Source of the DNA: Micrococcaceae bacterium
GTDB taxonomy: Bacteria > Actinomycetota > Actinomycetes > Actinomycetales > Micrococcaceae
Assembly (NCBI GenBank): GCA_013393415.1
Contig: JABXHI010000060.1
Span: 1-64,000 of the forward strand
Reading direction: 5' to 3'
Length of the DNA: 64,000 nt
The translations under genes and the position numbers were made by a program. The notes under the pieces are model-generated. The model had not been told where the DNA came from and made no database searches. It worked only from the letters and a program-made list of their open reading frames with translations. Below are positions 26,075 to 34,998 of this stretch, in pieces. Numbering within the stretch: position 1 is the stretch's first letter; each line of letters opens with the position of its first letter.

Positions 26075-26490
26075 CGTACCTGCTAGATACAAACGTGGTG
26101 TCCGCATTGAGGATACGTGGCCGCAATCCAGCAGTCGAGGCCTGGGTAATGTCGATCCCGGTTAATGAGCTGTTCGTCTCGGCCCTGACAATTGCCGAAA
26201 TCGAACGCGGCATCGTCGCCAAAGAGCGTGTGGACACCGCGCAAGGCACGATATTGCGCCGCTGGTTCGACGAGTATGTTCTCCCGGCATTCACGGAACG
26301 TATATTGCCCTTCGATTTAGCTTCTGCAAGAATTCTGGCAACTTTCCGTGTACCTGAGCATGCGCCATTCGATGATGCGTTGATAGCTGCAGTCGCACAT
26401 GCCAACGAGATGGTCGTAGCAACGCGGAACACCAAACACTTCGAACCTCTCGGGGTTCGTTGCCAAAACCCCTGGGACCAACCCACATAG
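26071..26490 (+). CDS. VapC/FitB-like PIN-domain toxin
   Basis: 139 residues, PIN RNase fold: D6 in [10 protein letters not shown]43 in TIAEIERG, D101/D102 in [11 protein letters not shown] and N120 in TRNTKHF. Such toxins cleave tRNA or rRNA and are held inactive by the adjacent antitoxin. The start overlaps vapB as ATGA. The stop at 26490 directly abuts the stop of the opposite-strand aminopeptidase at 26491, so the module ends exactly at a housekeeping gene boundary. Confidence 0.93.
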   Translation: MTYLLDTNVVSALRIRGRNPAVEAWVMSIPVNELFVSALTIAEIERGIVAKERVDTAQGTILRRWFDEYVLPAFTERILPFDLASARILATFRVPEHAPFDDALIAAVAHANEMVVATRNTKHFEPLGVRCQNPWDQPT

Positions 26491-27744
26491 TTAGCTCTGG
26501 TCGTAGTAGAAAGCAGAGGCCAGTTTGGACAGGTGTTGTGGGTCTTGGGCACCACACATTTCGCGAGCCGAGTGCATGGACAACAGTCCGATACCGGCGT
26601 CAATGGTTTCAATACCCAACCGCGTTGCCGAAATGGGCCCGATCGTTGAGCCGGAGGGTTGATTGTTATTCGACACGAAGACCTGGTGCGGGACGCCGGC
26701 GCGCTCAGCCCAGCGGTTGAATTTGGCAGCACCGCGACCATCAGATAGGTAACGCTGGGTGGCATTAACCTTCAAAATTGGCCCGGCATTGGGTTGTGGT
26801 CGGTGATCGGCATCGTGGCGTTCGGTGTAGTTCGGGTGTACCAGGTGCCCGCCATCAGCAGACAACAGGATCGAGTGCGCGATGATGGTGCGGTGCAGGT
26901 GAGCCGGGATGTTCTGGGCGGCCAGGATGCGGGTCAGCATTTCTTCGAGCAGCGGACCGCCCGCACCGGTGCGGGTTTCGGAGCCGACTTCCTCGTGATC
27001 GAACGCTGCCAGCATGGTGATTTTGTCCGACTCGGTTTCCAGCATGGCGCGCAACCCGGCGTGGACGGAGACCAGGTTATCTAGGCGCGGCGCGGCAAAG
27101 AAGTCCTCGTTGATCCCGAAAGTGGCAGGCGGCTGGGTGTCGGTCAGTAACAGGTCGAAACCGGTGATCTCTGCCGGGTCGACGCCGGCGCGCTTGGCGA
27201 TTTCCTCCAGGATGTTGGCATCGCCCCCAGCCCCGACTATCGGGACCAAATGGTGTTGGCGATCCAACTTTAGGCCCTCGTTGACGCTGCGGTCCAGGTG
27301 AATAGCCAACTGCGGGATGCGCGCCATCGCCGGGGTATGCACCAGGTGCTCGCCACGCTCGGTGATCAACCGTCCGGCGAAGCCAAGGTCGCGGTCGAGC
27401 CACGAGTTTGCGAGCGCGCCGCCGTATACCTCAACACCCACGCGGTTGTAACCGGCCGAGGTGTTGTCGGGCATCGGTTTCACACGAAACGTCGGGGAAT
27501 CTGTGTGTGCCCCGACAATGCGGAACGTTGGGTGCCCGGGCAGGTTTTCAGGCACATGCCAGACGATCACGGCACCGTCGCGGACCAACACATACCCACC
27601 GGGTTCCGTCGGAAAACCTTCGACAGTATCGTGCACCACGGTGAACCCGGCTTCGGCTGCGCGGGCGGCAACCTGGGCGGTCACATGGTACGGGGTCGGG
27701 GACGTGTGAATGAACTCGGCAAGGTCATCAAGGTAAGGAGTCAT
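26491..27744 (-). CDS. M18 family aminopeptidase
   Basis: 417 residues, metallo-aminopeptidase of the ApeB/aspartyl aminopeptidase family, cytosolic. Metal-site and catalytic blocks are VGAHTDSPTFRVKP, RLDNLVS, AFDHEEVGSET and LLSADGGHLVHPNY, ending in LSMHSAREMCGAQDPQHL. Family members remove N-terminal residues, often acidic. The ATG at 27744 has only a distant GGAGA. Monocistronic. Confidence 0.94.
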   Translation of the reverse strand: MTPYLDDLAEFIHTSPTPYHVTAQVAARAAEAGFTVVHDTVEGFPTEPGGYVLVRDGAVIVWHVPENLPGHPTFRIVGAHTDSPTFRVKPMPDNTSAGYNRVGVEVYGGALANSWLDRDLGFAGRLITERGEHLVHTPAMARIPQLAIHLDRSVNEGLKLDRQHHLVPIVGAGGDANILEEIAKRAGVDPAEITGFDLLLTDTQPPATFGINEDFFAAPRLDNLVSVHAGLRAMLETESDKITMLAAFDHEEVGSETRTGAGGPLLEEMLTRILAAQNIPAHLHRTIIAHSILLSADGGHLVHPNYTERHDADHRPQPNAGPILKVNATQRYLSDGRGAAKFNRWAERAGVPHQVFVSNNNQPSGSTIGPISATRLGIETIDAGIGLLSMHSAREMCGAQDPQHLSKLASAFYYDQS

Positions 27745-27796
27745 GCTTCGAGTCTAATCTCCTCTCTGTGTCCACATGCCGTATACCTGTAAACAG

Positions 27797-29233
27797 TTAG
27801 GAAAGCGATCGCCGCAGCACAAACTTATCCTCGGCGCCATCAAATTCGGCGCCGATGGGATCGTCATCGGGCAGCATCGGATGGCTGGTCTCGCTCAGCG
27901 TGGTGCGCACCGGATCATTGACGGGGTCATACATGTCGACGATCACGCGGATCGTCAGGTAGATCAACACGGTGACATGCAGGGCGACGGCGGCCAGGTA
28001 GAGGTTCTCGTCCAACTGATGTTGACTGTCGTAGCCGGAGGTTTGACTCGCAAGATGTCCCCAGATCGCCCAGAAGTGCAGCAGCTCTGCGACGGAAAAG
28101 ATCAAAAAGTCGCGCCAGTTTGGTAGAGCCAGGACGAGCAATGGGATGATCCACAGCACGAATTGGGGCGAGTAGACCTTATTGACCAGGATGAATGCGG
28201 CCACGATCAGGAACAGCAACTGTGCTAGTCGCGGTCGATGTTTGGTCGTGAGCCCGATGACGGCGATGGCCGCGCACGCGATGAAGAAGGACCAGAAGGC
28301 ATAACCGGAGAGCTGTTCGCCGCTGATCGTGTTGCCGGTTGCGGTGCCGTAGGCCTGCCAGATCGAGGACCAGCCGGGCTCGCGTTCGGACGAGTACTCA
28401 TAAAAGACCGCCCAGGCCGCCGGGTTGAACAGCATCATCGGGAGATTGACGGCAAGCCAGGCGATGGCTGCACCGGCGGTGGTGATCAGCAGCGGATAGT
28501 AGCGCCCGCTGCGGATGGCAAGTACGACGATGGCGCCCAATAAAAACAGTGGGATGAGTTTGACAGCGGTGCCCAGCCCAATGAGAACACCGGCCCAGCC
28601 GTAGCGGTGTTTGGCAAACATCCACATGGCCGCGACCATGAACGCCACGGCCCACATATCCCAGTTAATAAACCCGGCGAAGATGATGCCGGGCGCAACC
28701 GCGACCATCGCGGCGTCCCAGTATCTGATGCCCGCCAGTTTGGCGACCACCACGGTGACGAACATCCACAGCGCAACGACCGCCACGAAGTTCAGGTCAT
28801 AGAATACCAAGTTAGAGCCGACCTCAATGCCCAAGCCTTCGGAAATGTTCGTCAGCCCGTGGGCCAGCAACGCAATGATCGTGACGACGACGGCGATGAG
28901 GATCGGGTACTCAAATGAGCTATCGAATCGGAACGCAGCCCACGGGTCCGCGGCGAAACCGCGGGACGTCCACAGGCCCGTCCAATCCGAGTAGCACCCC
29001 GCGAAATACACTTCGGGTGCGCCCCAGCCGCCAATTCTGCACGGGCTTTTCAACACGGCGGCAATGACCGCGGCGGCGGAGACCAGCAGGATGAGCACAC
29101 GGCCCGGCGTGAAGAAGGTTTTGATGCGCCCGGGCGCAGTGTGTTGGCCTCGGGGCGGGATGCGGCTGTGACCAGAATTTGCGGTGGCACTTCGTGGATC
29201 GTGCGCTATTAACTCTTCCTGTTCACTCGCCAT
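27797..29233 (-). CDS. Glycosyltransferase-87/DUF2029-like membrane protein
   Basis: 478 residues from ATG 29233. After about 45 cytoplasmic residues there are roughly ten membrane helices. YFAGCYSDWTGLWTSRGFA and the conserved GIGTAVKLIPLFLLGAIVV-like region (here GLGTAVKLIPLFLLG) match actinobacterial polyprenol-phosphate mannosyltransferase-like (GT87) proteins. Mycobacterial Rv0051 occupies the same place next to the rpsF operon. The donor and acceptor are unknown. It is divergent from ino1 with about 120 bp between starts. Confidence 0.82.
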   Translation of the reverse strand: MASEQEELIAHDPRSATANSGHSRIPPRGQHTAPGRIKTFFTPGRVLILLVSAAAVIAAVLKSPCRIGGWGAPEVYFAGCYSDWTGLWTSRGFAADPWAAFRFDSSFEYPILIAVVVTIIALLAHGLTNISEGLGIEVGSNLVFYDLNFVAVVALWMFVTVVVAKLAGIRYWDAAMVAVAPGIIFAGFINWDMWAVAFMVAAMWMFAKHRYGWAGVLIGLGTAVKLIPLFLLGAIVVLAIRSGRYYPLLITTAGAAIAWLAVNLPMMLFNPAAWAVFYEYSSEREPGWSSIWQAYGTATGNTISGEQLSGYAFWSFFIACAAIAVIGLTTKHRPRLAQLLFLIVAAFILVNKVYSPQFVLWIIPLLVLALPNWRDFLIFSVAELLHFWAIWGHLASQTSGYDSQHQLDENLYLAAVALHVTVLIYLTIRVIVDMYDPVNDPVRTTLSETSHPMLPDDDPIGAEFDGAEDKFVLRRSLS

Positions 29234-29297
29234 GAGCAAAAGTCTACCGACCTGTCCAGTTAAACCGCATCACGTGTACAGCGCGTGAGTTGAATTG

Positions 29298-29310
29298 TCG
29301 TACAATACGA
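29298..29310. promoter_or_regulatory. Candidate ino1 -10 and operator
   Basis: TCGTA-CAA-TACGA is a perfect 13-bp inverted repeat containing the hexamer TACAAT (29301-29306), a likely ino1 -10. It could be a repressor site; ino1 is known to be controlled by a LacI-type regulator in corynebacteria, but I cannot match that motif. Confidence 0.4.
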
Positions 29311-29354
29311 AGAATCCCTAGCCTTAACCTCATAGACTCACCGCAAGGAGTTTC

Positions 29355-30443
29355 GTGCTGTCCAACCAAAAAGTTCGCGTGGCAATCGCCGGTCTGGGCA
29401 ACTGCGCTACCTCACTGATCGAGGGTGTTGAATACTATAAAAACGCCTCGGACCAAGACACCGTACCGGGTCTGATGCACGTGCAGTTCGGCGACTACCA
29501 CGTCTCCGATCTCGAATTCGTCACCGCCTTTGATGTCGATGCCAAGAAAGTTGGCCGCGACATTTCTGATGCGATGCGAGCCTCCGAAAACAACACCATC
29601 AAACTCACCGATGTACCCGAAACCGGTGTCAAGGTGCTGCGCGGGCCCACTCTCGATGGGCTGGGCAAATACTACCGCGAAATGATCGACGAATCGGATG
29701 CCGAACCCGTCGACGTCGTCCAGCAGCTCAAGGACGACAACATTGATGTGCTGGTCTCCTACTTGCCGGTGGGTTCCGAGCAGGCTGCCAAACATTACGC
29801 GCAGGCTGCCATCGATGCCGGGGTGGCCTTCGTCAACGCGCTGCCGGTATTCATTGCCTCCGATGAGACCTGGGCACAGAAGTTCACCGACGCCGGAGTG
29901 CCTATTATTGGTGACGACATCAAATCCCAGATCGGCGCGACCATCACCCACCGCGCTCTGGCCGCGCTCTTCGAGGCCCGCGGCGTGACCGTGGACCGCA
30001 CCTACCAGCTCAACGTTGGTGGCAACATGGACTTTAAGAACATGTTGGAACGCGAGCGCCTGGAATCCAAGAAGATTTCCAAAACCCAGGCCGTGACCTC
30101 GAATTTGAAGGCCGAACTGTCTGCCGATGACGTTCACATCGGGCCCTCGGACTATGTGTCCTGGTTGGACGACCGCAAGTGGGCCTTCGTTCGGTTGGAA
30201 GGCCGCAACTTCGGCGACGCTCCCGTATCGCTGGAGTACAAACTGGAAGTGTGGGATGCCCCGAACTCTGCCGGTGTCATTATCGATGCGATTCGTGCGG
30301 CCAAGATTGCTCTGGACCGCAACGTCGGCGGACCGATCCTGTCCGCGTCGAGCTACTTCATGAAGTCGCCGCCAATTCAGCACAACGACGACCAGGCCCA
30401 CGAGCTCGTCGAAGCCTTCATCGCAGGCGACATCGAACGGTAG
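29355..30443 (+). CDS. ino1: Inositol-3-phosphate synthase
   Basis: 362 residues from GTG 29355, with AAGGAG five bases upstream. It converts glucose-6-phosphate to 1D-myo-inositol-3-phosphate (NAD-dependent), the entry to mycothiol and phosphatidylinositol. Blocks: [20 protein letters not shown] (NAD site), [36 protein letters not shown] and [14 protein letters not shown]. The length fits the actinobacterial short form. Confidence 0.97.
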   Translation: MLSNQKVRVAIAGLGNCATSLIEGVEYYKNASDQDTVPGLMHVQFGDYHVSDLEFVTAFDVDAKKVGRDISDAMRASENNTIKLTDVPETGVKVLRGPTLDGLGKYYREMIDESDAEPVDVVQQLKDDNIDVLVSYLPVGSEQAAKHYAQAAIDAGVAFVNALPVFIASDETWAQKFTDAGVPIIGDDIKSQIGATITHRALAALFEARGVTVDRTYQLNVGGNMDFKNMLERERLESKKISKTQAVTSNLKAELSADDVHIGPSDYVSWLDDRKWAFVRLEGRNFGDAPVSLEYKLEVWDAPNSAGVIIDAIRAAKIALDRNVGGPILSASSYFMKSPPIQHNDDQAHELVEAFIAGDIER

Positions 30444-30460
30444 ATTTTCCGTCGCGTGAT

Positions 30461-30491
30461 CGTGCACTGCCCTATTCTTGAGCCGTGCACG
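30461..30491 (+). terminator. Possible hairpin after ino1
   Basis: CGTGCAC (30461-30467) pairs with GTGCACG (30485-30491), 17 bp after the ino1 stop, without a U tract. Confidence 0.3.
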
Positions 30492-30507
30492 TCAGTAAGC
30501 TGAGACC

Positions 30508-30819
30508 ATGACTTTCGCGAACGTCGGCACGCTCGGCGCACAACCCGGCAAACGCGACGAAATCGTCGCCATTCTGACCCAATTGAACCCTGAACTCATG
30601 AACGCAGGGTGTCTGCTTTATGAGGTCGGCACGAACGATGATGCGCCAGACACCGTGTTTATCATGGAGCTGTGGGAGTCAGCTGAGGCCCACCAAGAAT
30701 CCCTGCAACTGACCAGCGTGAAAGACGCCATCGCAGAAGCTAGACCCCTGCTGTCTGGTGAGATGGGTGGTCATCAATTCACGGTGGCCGGTTCACCGCT
30801 CGCCAATCCACCCACCTGA
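30508..30819 (+). CDS. Antibiotic biosynthesis monooxygenase (ABM) domain protein
   Basis: 103 residues, a single ABM ferredoxin-like domain of the YgiN type: FANVGTLGAQPGKRDEIVAI, CLLYEVGTNDDAPDTVFIMELWESAEAHQESL. Members act as quinol or small-aromatic monooxygenases without cofactor, but many have no known substrate. It lies 64 bp after ino1 and could be co-transcribed, though a weak hairpin intervenes. Confidence 0.85.
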   Translation: MTFANVGTLGAQPGKRDEIVAILTQLNPELMNAGCLLYEVGTNDDAPDTVFIMELWESAEAHQESLQLTSVKDAIAEARPLLSGEMGGHQFTVAGSPLANPPT

Positions 30820-30841
30820 CGCGTCGAGACATCGCCCTGCA

Positions 30842-31465
30842 TCACCGTAGACGGTGAGCACGAACGATCACGTCATCGAGCTGCACTGTTCTGCCGCCCG
30901 CCTTGACCGTACGCGAATTTTCATAACTTGCATCAATACCCCATTGCGGTGAGGTAAACAGTTCCGTGATGCCGGCGAGCGTCGCCGTGGCACCTTCCGG
31001 GTGCGCGTCGTCGTGATCATGACCGCGCCCCTCGCCGTGACGATGCCCGACAATGAGGATGGTGCCGCCGGGTGCCACCCAAGACGCAATGCGGTCATAA
31101 AACTCGAGCTGGCCGGTGTCCGGGTGCGCATAGTTGGTAACCACGAGGTCCCATGTACGTTCCGGTTCCCAGCACGATAGGTCGGTCTCCACCCATTCAA
31201 TCTGCTCGTCCACGCCCGCAGCGGCACTCTTGTCGGCGGCGGTCGACAGCACCGTTGCGGAGATGTCGGCACCGGTTACTTGCCACCCTTGCTCGGCTAG
31301 CCAGATTGCTTCGGTCCCGGTCCCACAGCCCGCATCCAACGCCGATCCCGCTGGTAGCTGCGCCGTCTCCGCCATCAGATACGGATTCACGGGCATGCTA
31401 GAGGCCTCATGCGATCGCGGGCTCCAGTGGTCTTCCCAATAGTGTTTATCAAACTGGTGCATCAT
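30842..31465 (-). CDS. Class I SAM-dependent methyltransferase
   Basis: 207 residues. The SAM motif is SALDAGCGTGTEAIWLAEQG, followed by VTGADIS and WDLVVTNYAHP. It opens with HQFDKHYWEDHWSPR, a pattern seen in bacterial methyltransferases of unknown substrate. A His/Asp-rich loop (RHGEGRGHDHDDAHPEG) is unusual and could bind metal. The start overlaps the stop of the flavoprotein gene by 4 bp, so the two are coupled. Confidence 0.85.
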   Translation of the reverse strand: MMHQFDKHYWEDHWSPRSHEASSMPVNPYLMAETAQLPAGSALDAGCGTGTEAIWLAEQGWQVTGADISATVLSTAADKSAAAGVDEQIEWVETDLSCWEPERTWDLVVTNYAHPDTGQLEFYDRIASWVAPGGTILIVGHRHGEGRGHDHDDAHPEGATATLAGITELFTSPQWGIDASYENSRTVKAGGRTVQLDDVIVRAHRLR

Positions 31466-32424
31466 GCGCTCTGCTTCGAACTGCCTGCCATCATGGCCTG
31501 GTCTATGGGTCCGAAGATTAACTCGGTATTGAGCATCATGGCTACCCGTGCTCCGTTCGCAGCAGCCTCACTGATCTGCATACCGGGATTAACGAGATTG
31601 CCGGCTGCCCACACTCCAAGAACCGAGGTGTGCCCGGTGGCATCGGTTACGACGGAAACCCCCGCGGCGCTCTCAGAGGTATCGACCCCTAGATCGTGCA
31701 GGCCTTCCAAGCGGGGCGACGCCGTTGTTGGTACAGCAAGCGCATCCAAAGCAAGGGTGGTGGTTTTGTCCAACACCACCCCGGTCAAATGATCATCGGT
31801 GACCTCGACACTAGACACGTCGCCCGGCACCACGATGATGCCCTTTTCCGTCAACTGTTCCAGTTGGTCGGCTGCAAAATCTATCCCATTGGGTAAGAAC
31901 CACATGTACTCGCTCCACTGCCGAAACAGCAGTGCTTTCATGATGGACATCGGGCCGGTTGCCACCACACCGATACGCTGGTCGCGGATCTCCCACCCGT
32001 GACAATACGGGCAGTGCATGGCATCGCGTCCCCAACGCTGCGCCAGACCAGTGATGTCTGGGAGCTCGTCGCGCACCCCGGTCGCCAACACGAGTTGTCC
32101 GGTCTGTACCGATGAACCGTCATCGAGCCGGACGACAAACTCACCGTCGTCAGTTTTCGTGGCACTGGTAACACTGGCCTCAACGATATGTGCGCCATAC
32201 GAAGCTGCCTCACGACGACCACGTTCCAGCAATTGCATCGGATTGATCCCCTCCAAACCAATGAGCCCGTGCGCTGCGGCCGCCGGAGCATTTCGGGGTG
32301 TTCCGGCGTCAAGAACGATCACCTCGCGACGGGCGCGGGCGAGCGTCAAAGCTGCACTCAGTCCTGCCGCACCGCCGCCTACGATTGCGACGTCGTAGTT
32401 CCGACCAAGCTGTTCTGTATTCAT
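31462..32424 (-). CDS. NAD(P)/FAD-dependent oxidoreductase, thioredoxin reductase-like
   Basis: 320 residues from ATG 32424, with AGGAGAACAAC upstream; a longer frame to 32571 is rejected. FAD site: DVAIVGGGAAGLSAALTLAR. The redox pair is in CPYCHGWEIRDQ, where TrxB has CATC. The C-terminus has VWAAGNLVNPGMQISEAAANGA. The partner substrate is unknown. It forms an operon with the methyltransferase and is divergent from an HTH-cupin regulator, a trio seen in other actinobacteria as far as I recall. Confidence 0.88.
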   Translation of the reverse strand: MNTEQLGRNYDVAIVGGGAAGLSAALTLARARREVIVLDAGTPRNAPAAAAHGLIGLEGINPMQLLERGRREAASYGAHIVEASVTSATKTDDGEFVVRLDDGSSVQTGQLVLATGVRDELPDITGLAQRWGRDAMHCPYCHGWEIRDQRIGVVATGPMSIMKALLFRQWSEYMWFLPNGIDFAADQLEQLTEKGIIVVPGDVSSVEVTDDHLTGVVLDKTTTLALDALAVPTTASPRLEGLHDLGVDTSESAAGVSVVTDATGHTSVLGVWAAGNLVNPGMQISEAAANGARVAMMLNTELIFGPIDQAMMAGSSKQSA

Positions 32425-32481
32425 CACGTTGTTCTCCTGTCGTGTGTTGTTTTGATACCAGCATGACCCGCTGTCGACGCA

Positions 32482-32508
32482 TTGGCAAACATTCTTGCCA
32501 AATGGCAA
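32482..32508. promoter_or_regulatory. Operator candidate: overlapping TTGGCAA/TTGCCAA repeats
   Basis: TTGGCAA (32482-32488) and TTGCCAA (32495-32501) form a perfect 7-6-7 inverted repeat. TTGCCA (32495-32500) and TGGCAA (32503-32508) form a second, overlapping one. They lie between the flavoprotein and HTH-cupin genes, ending 9 bp before the latter's ATG. Confidence 0.7.
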
Positions 32509-32517
32509 AATGGCGGC

Positions 32518-33105
32518 ATGAATGAATCTGCGAATGAAACTCTTGATGCCGTTGGACCGCGCCTGAAGCACCTTCGACTGCGACGCGACGTCACCCTCAC
32601 CACGCTCGCCAAAGAAACGGACATCTCCGCGAGCACGCTGTCGCGACTGGAAGCCGGGCTGCGCAGACCGTCGCTGGAACAGTTACTGCCGTTAGCTCGG
32701 TACTACGGGGTCACCATTGACTACCTCGTCAATGCTCCGCGCACGGCGGACCCTCGCATCGACCTTAGACCGCTGGCGGCCGGCGATGGTTCGGTCGTGA
32801 TTCCGCTGACGCGACGACCCGGGGGCATTCAGGCGTATAAATTTGTGCTGCCAACCGGCACCGACGGGGCACCACCCGAATTACATTCACATCAGGGATA
32901 CGACTGGGCATATGTACTCAATGGCACCCTGCGTCTAATCCTTGGCGACCAGGACCTCCTACTCGAGGCAGGCGAAGTCGTCGAGTTCGATACCCGCACT
33001 CCACACTGGTTTGGCGCCACAAGCTCAGGACCGGTCGAATACCTGAGCCTCTTTGGTCGAGACGGCCAGCGCACCCACGTCCGATCCACAGAGCACGAGG
33101 GGTAG
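32518..33105 (+). CDS. XRE-type HTH regulator with C-terminal cupin domain
   Basis: 195 residues from ATG 32518. An XRE helix-turn-helix (about 12-65: RLKHLRLRRDVTLTTLAKET, then ASTLSRLEAGLRRPSLEQLL) is followed by a cupin fold (about 95-190) with ELHSHQGYDWAYVLNGTLRL and TPHWFGATS, whose histidines could bind metal. The promoter-proximal inverted repeats suggest repression of itself and of the divergent flavoprotein-methyltransferase operon. There is no strong Shine-Dalgarno. Confidence 0.88.
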   Translation: MNESANETLDAVGPRLKHLRLRRDVTLTTLAKETDISASTLSRLEAGLRRPSLEQLLPLARYYGVTIDYLVNAPRTADPRIDLRPLAAGDGSVVIPLTRRPGGIQAYKFVLPTGTDGAPPELHSHQGYDWAYVLNGTLRLILGDQDLLLEAGEVVEFDTRTPHWFGATSSGPVEYLSLFGRDGQRTHVRSTEHEG

Positions 33106-33224
33106 CGCGACGAGTCACAGGCTGTTCGATGGGATTCGCAATGCATGGCTTTCACAATCCTTGACATTCTCATCTATTCGGTGTTGGATATCAGGTGACC
33201 TAGAGCACTAGAGGAGTTTCTAGC

Positions 33225-34580
33225 ATGAGTGTTTCCACACCAGCACCTGACGCCGCCGTAGAGCAGCTCACCCCTGCCCAGAAGCGCAAAGAATCACGAC
33301 GTGTGATTCTGTCGAGTTATCTGGGCTCATCCATCGAGTTCTATGACTTCCTGCTCTACGCATCGGCGTCAGCACTCATCTTTCCGACCGTCTTCTTCAA
33401 TAACCTGGACCCGCTGGCCGGCACAATTGCCTCATACGGTACGTTTGCGGCCGGTTACCTGGCTCGTCCCCTCGGCGGGGCGATCTTCGGTCACTTCGGT
33501 GACAAGTTAGGCCGCAAGAAGATGCTGGTGTTGTCCATGTTCATCATGGGGGTCGCGTCAACCCTGATTGGGCTGGTGCCCGGCGCCGCCACCATTGGCT
33601 CATGGGGCGCCGTCATCCTGGTTATGCTCCGCATGTGCCAGGGTATCGCCGTCGGTGGTGAATGGGGTGGTGCCGCGTTAATGGCGCTGGAACACTCCGA
33701 AAAGGGACGGCGTGGCTTCGCAGCATCCTTCACCAACGCTGGCGCGCCCACCGGTGCGGCACTGGGGACGTTCGTGCTTGGCACGTTTGCTGCCGTGCTA
33801 CCCCACGACGACTTCATGACCTGGGGCTGGCGCGTACCATTCCTGCTGTCCTTCGTGTTGCTGGTCATCGGCATGATAGTGCGCTCCAAGATCTCCGAAT
33901 CGCCGATCTTCTTGGCTGCGCTGGAAAAAGACAAGCAAAACAAGGACCAGCCGAAGAAGAAGCTCCCCATTCTTGAGGTGCTCCGTCGCCCTAAAGCCTT
34001 GATCCTGACGATGCTGGCCGGTGCGTCCGGCTTCGCACTCCAAGTGCTACTGTCAACCTTCTCGGTCAGTTATGCCACCGAGTTCGGTGCGGAACGCTCC
34101 GCGGTGCTGTACGCCTTTGCGATCGCGTCAGTGATCTCGATCTTCTTCGTGATCTTCTTCGCGCACATCTCAGATAAACTCGGGCGTCGTCCGGTCATGA
34201 TCGTTGGCCTGGTGCTGTTCGTAGTCTTCCTGCCACCGTTCTTCTCGATGATGGAATCCAACAACTGGCTGTTAATCCTGGCCGCCTTCGTCATCGCCCT
34301 GGCACTACATGCCGTGATCTACGGCCCACTGGCCGCGTTCATTTCCGAACAATTTGGTACCGGCTCCCGCTATACCGGCGCATCGATGGGCTACCAGTTG
34401 GCGACCCTGATCGGTGCCGGTTTTACCCCGACCATCCTGGCCTCGCTGTATGCATCGACCGGCGGCATGTCGGTGACGCCGGTCATCATGTACCTGATCG
34501 GGTTGGCGCTCGTCTCGGCGACCGCGATCCTACTCACCCGCGAATCCAAGAACCTCGATTTGGAAACTCACGAACACTAG
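33225..34580 (+). CDS. MFS transporter, metabolite:H+ symporter (MHS) family
   Basis: 451 residues with twelve predicted membrane helices. MHS hallmarks are SSYLGSSIEFYDFLLYASAS, YLARPLGGAIFGHFGDKLGRKK and WGGAALMALEHSEKGRRGF. Family members such as ShiA and ProP import organic acids or osmolytes with protons; this substrate is unknown. ATG 33225 follows GAGGAG. Monocistronic. Confidence 0.92.
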   Translation: MSVSTPAPDAAVEQLTPAQKRKESRRVILSSYLGSSIEFYDFLLYASASALIFPTVFFNNLDPLAGTIASYGTFAAGYLARPLGGAIFGHFGDKLGRKKMLVLSMFIMGVASTLIGLVPGAATIGSWGAVILVMLRMCQGIAVGGEWGGAALMALEHSEKGRRGFAASFTNAGAPTGAALGTFVLGTFAAVLPHDDFMTWGWRVPFLLSFVLLVIGMIVRSKISESPIFLAALEKDKQNKDQPKKKLPILEVLRRPKALILTMLAGASGFALQVLLSTFSVSYATEFGAERSAVLYAFAIASVISIFFVIFFAHISDKLGRRPVMIVGLVLFVVFLPPFFSMMESNNWLLILAAFVIALALHAVIYGPLAAFISEQFGTGSRYTGASMGYQLATLIGAGFTPTILASLYASTGGMSVTPVIMYLIGLALVSATAILLTRESKNLDLETHEH

Positions 34581-34589
34581 ACGCGGGGT

Positions 34590-34997
34590 TCAGTCGGGGT
34601 ACTCGGTCTTGATGAAGTCGTAGGAGTCCTTGATAAGGTATCGCAACACGTCTTCATCGACGTCATCGAGCTTCTTCAAGTAGAGGCAGGCTTTACCGAC
34701 CTTATGCGGGCCAAGTTGTGCCAACTGCTCGGGGTAGCGCTCCTCGATACCGCCCACCAAATACACGACCAGATGCGCCTTTCGCGGGCTAAACCCCGCG
34801 GCGGGCGCATCGCCTTCCAGTCCAGACGCGTAGACGTAATGATAACTGCCGAACCCAATGATGCTCGGGCCCCACATCACCGGCTCGTCACCGGTCACCT
34901 CGCCCATGATGGTCAGCATCCGCTCGGCGTCGGTTCGACGCACGGTGTGCTCCACAGTGGCAATAAAGTCCCGTGGATCGACATCGGTGGGTTGCAT
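34590..34997 (-). CDS. DUF1801 domain protein
   Basis: 135 residues from ATG 34997; the longer frame is rejected because GAGG lies nine bases before this ATG and the upstream gene ends at 34999. Blocks: RRTDAERMLTIMGEVTGDEP, MWGPSIIGFGSYHYVYASG, RKAHLVVYL and LKKLDDVDEDVLRYLIKDSYD match the DUF1801 (YdhG/frataxin-like fold) family. Function unknown. It is coupled to the upstream ATP-grasp gene with a 1-bp gap. Confidence 0.88.
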   Translation of the reverse strand: MQPTDVDPRDFIATVEHTVRRTDAERMLTIMGEVTGDEPVMWGPSIIGFGSYHYVYASGLEGDAPAAGFSPRKAHLVVYLVGGIEERYPEQLAQLGPHKVGKACLYLKKLDDVDEDVLRYLIKDSYDFIKTEYPD

Positions 34998-34998
34998 T

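Noticed and set aside
29412-30467. 351-codon open frame antisense to ino1
   Set aside because: It mirrors the strongly coding ino1 frame, has no family resemblance and no ribosome-binding site; a GC-rich shadow.
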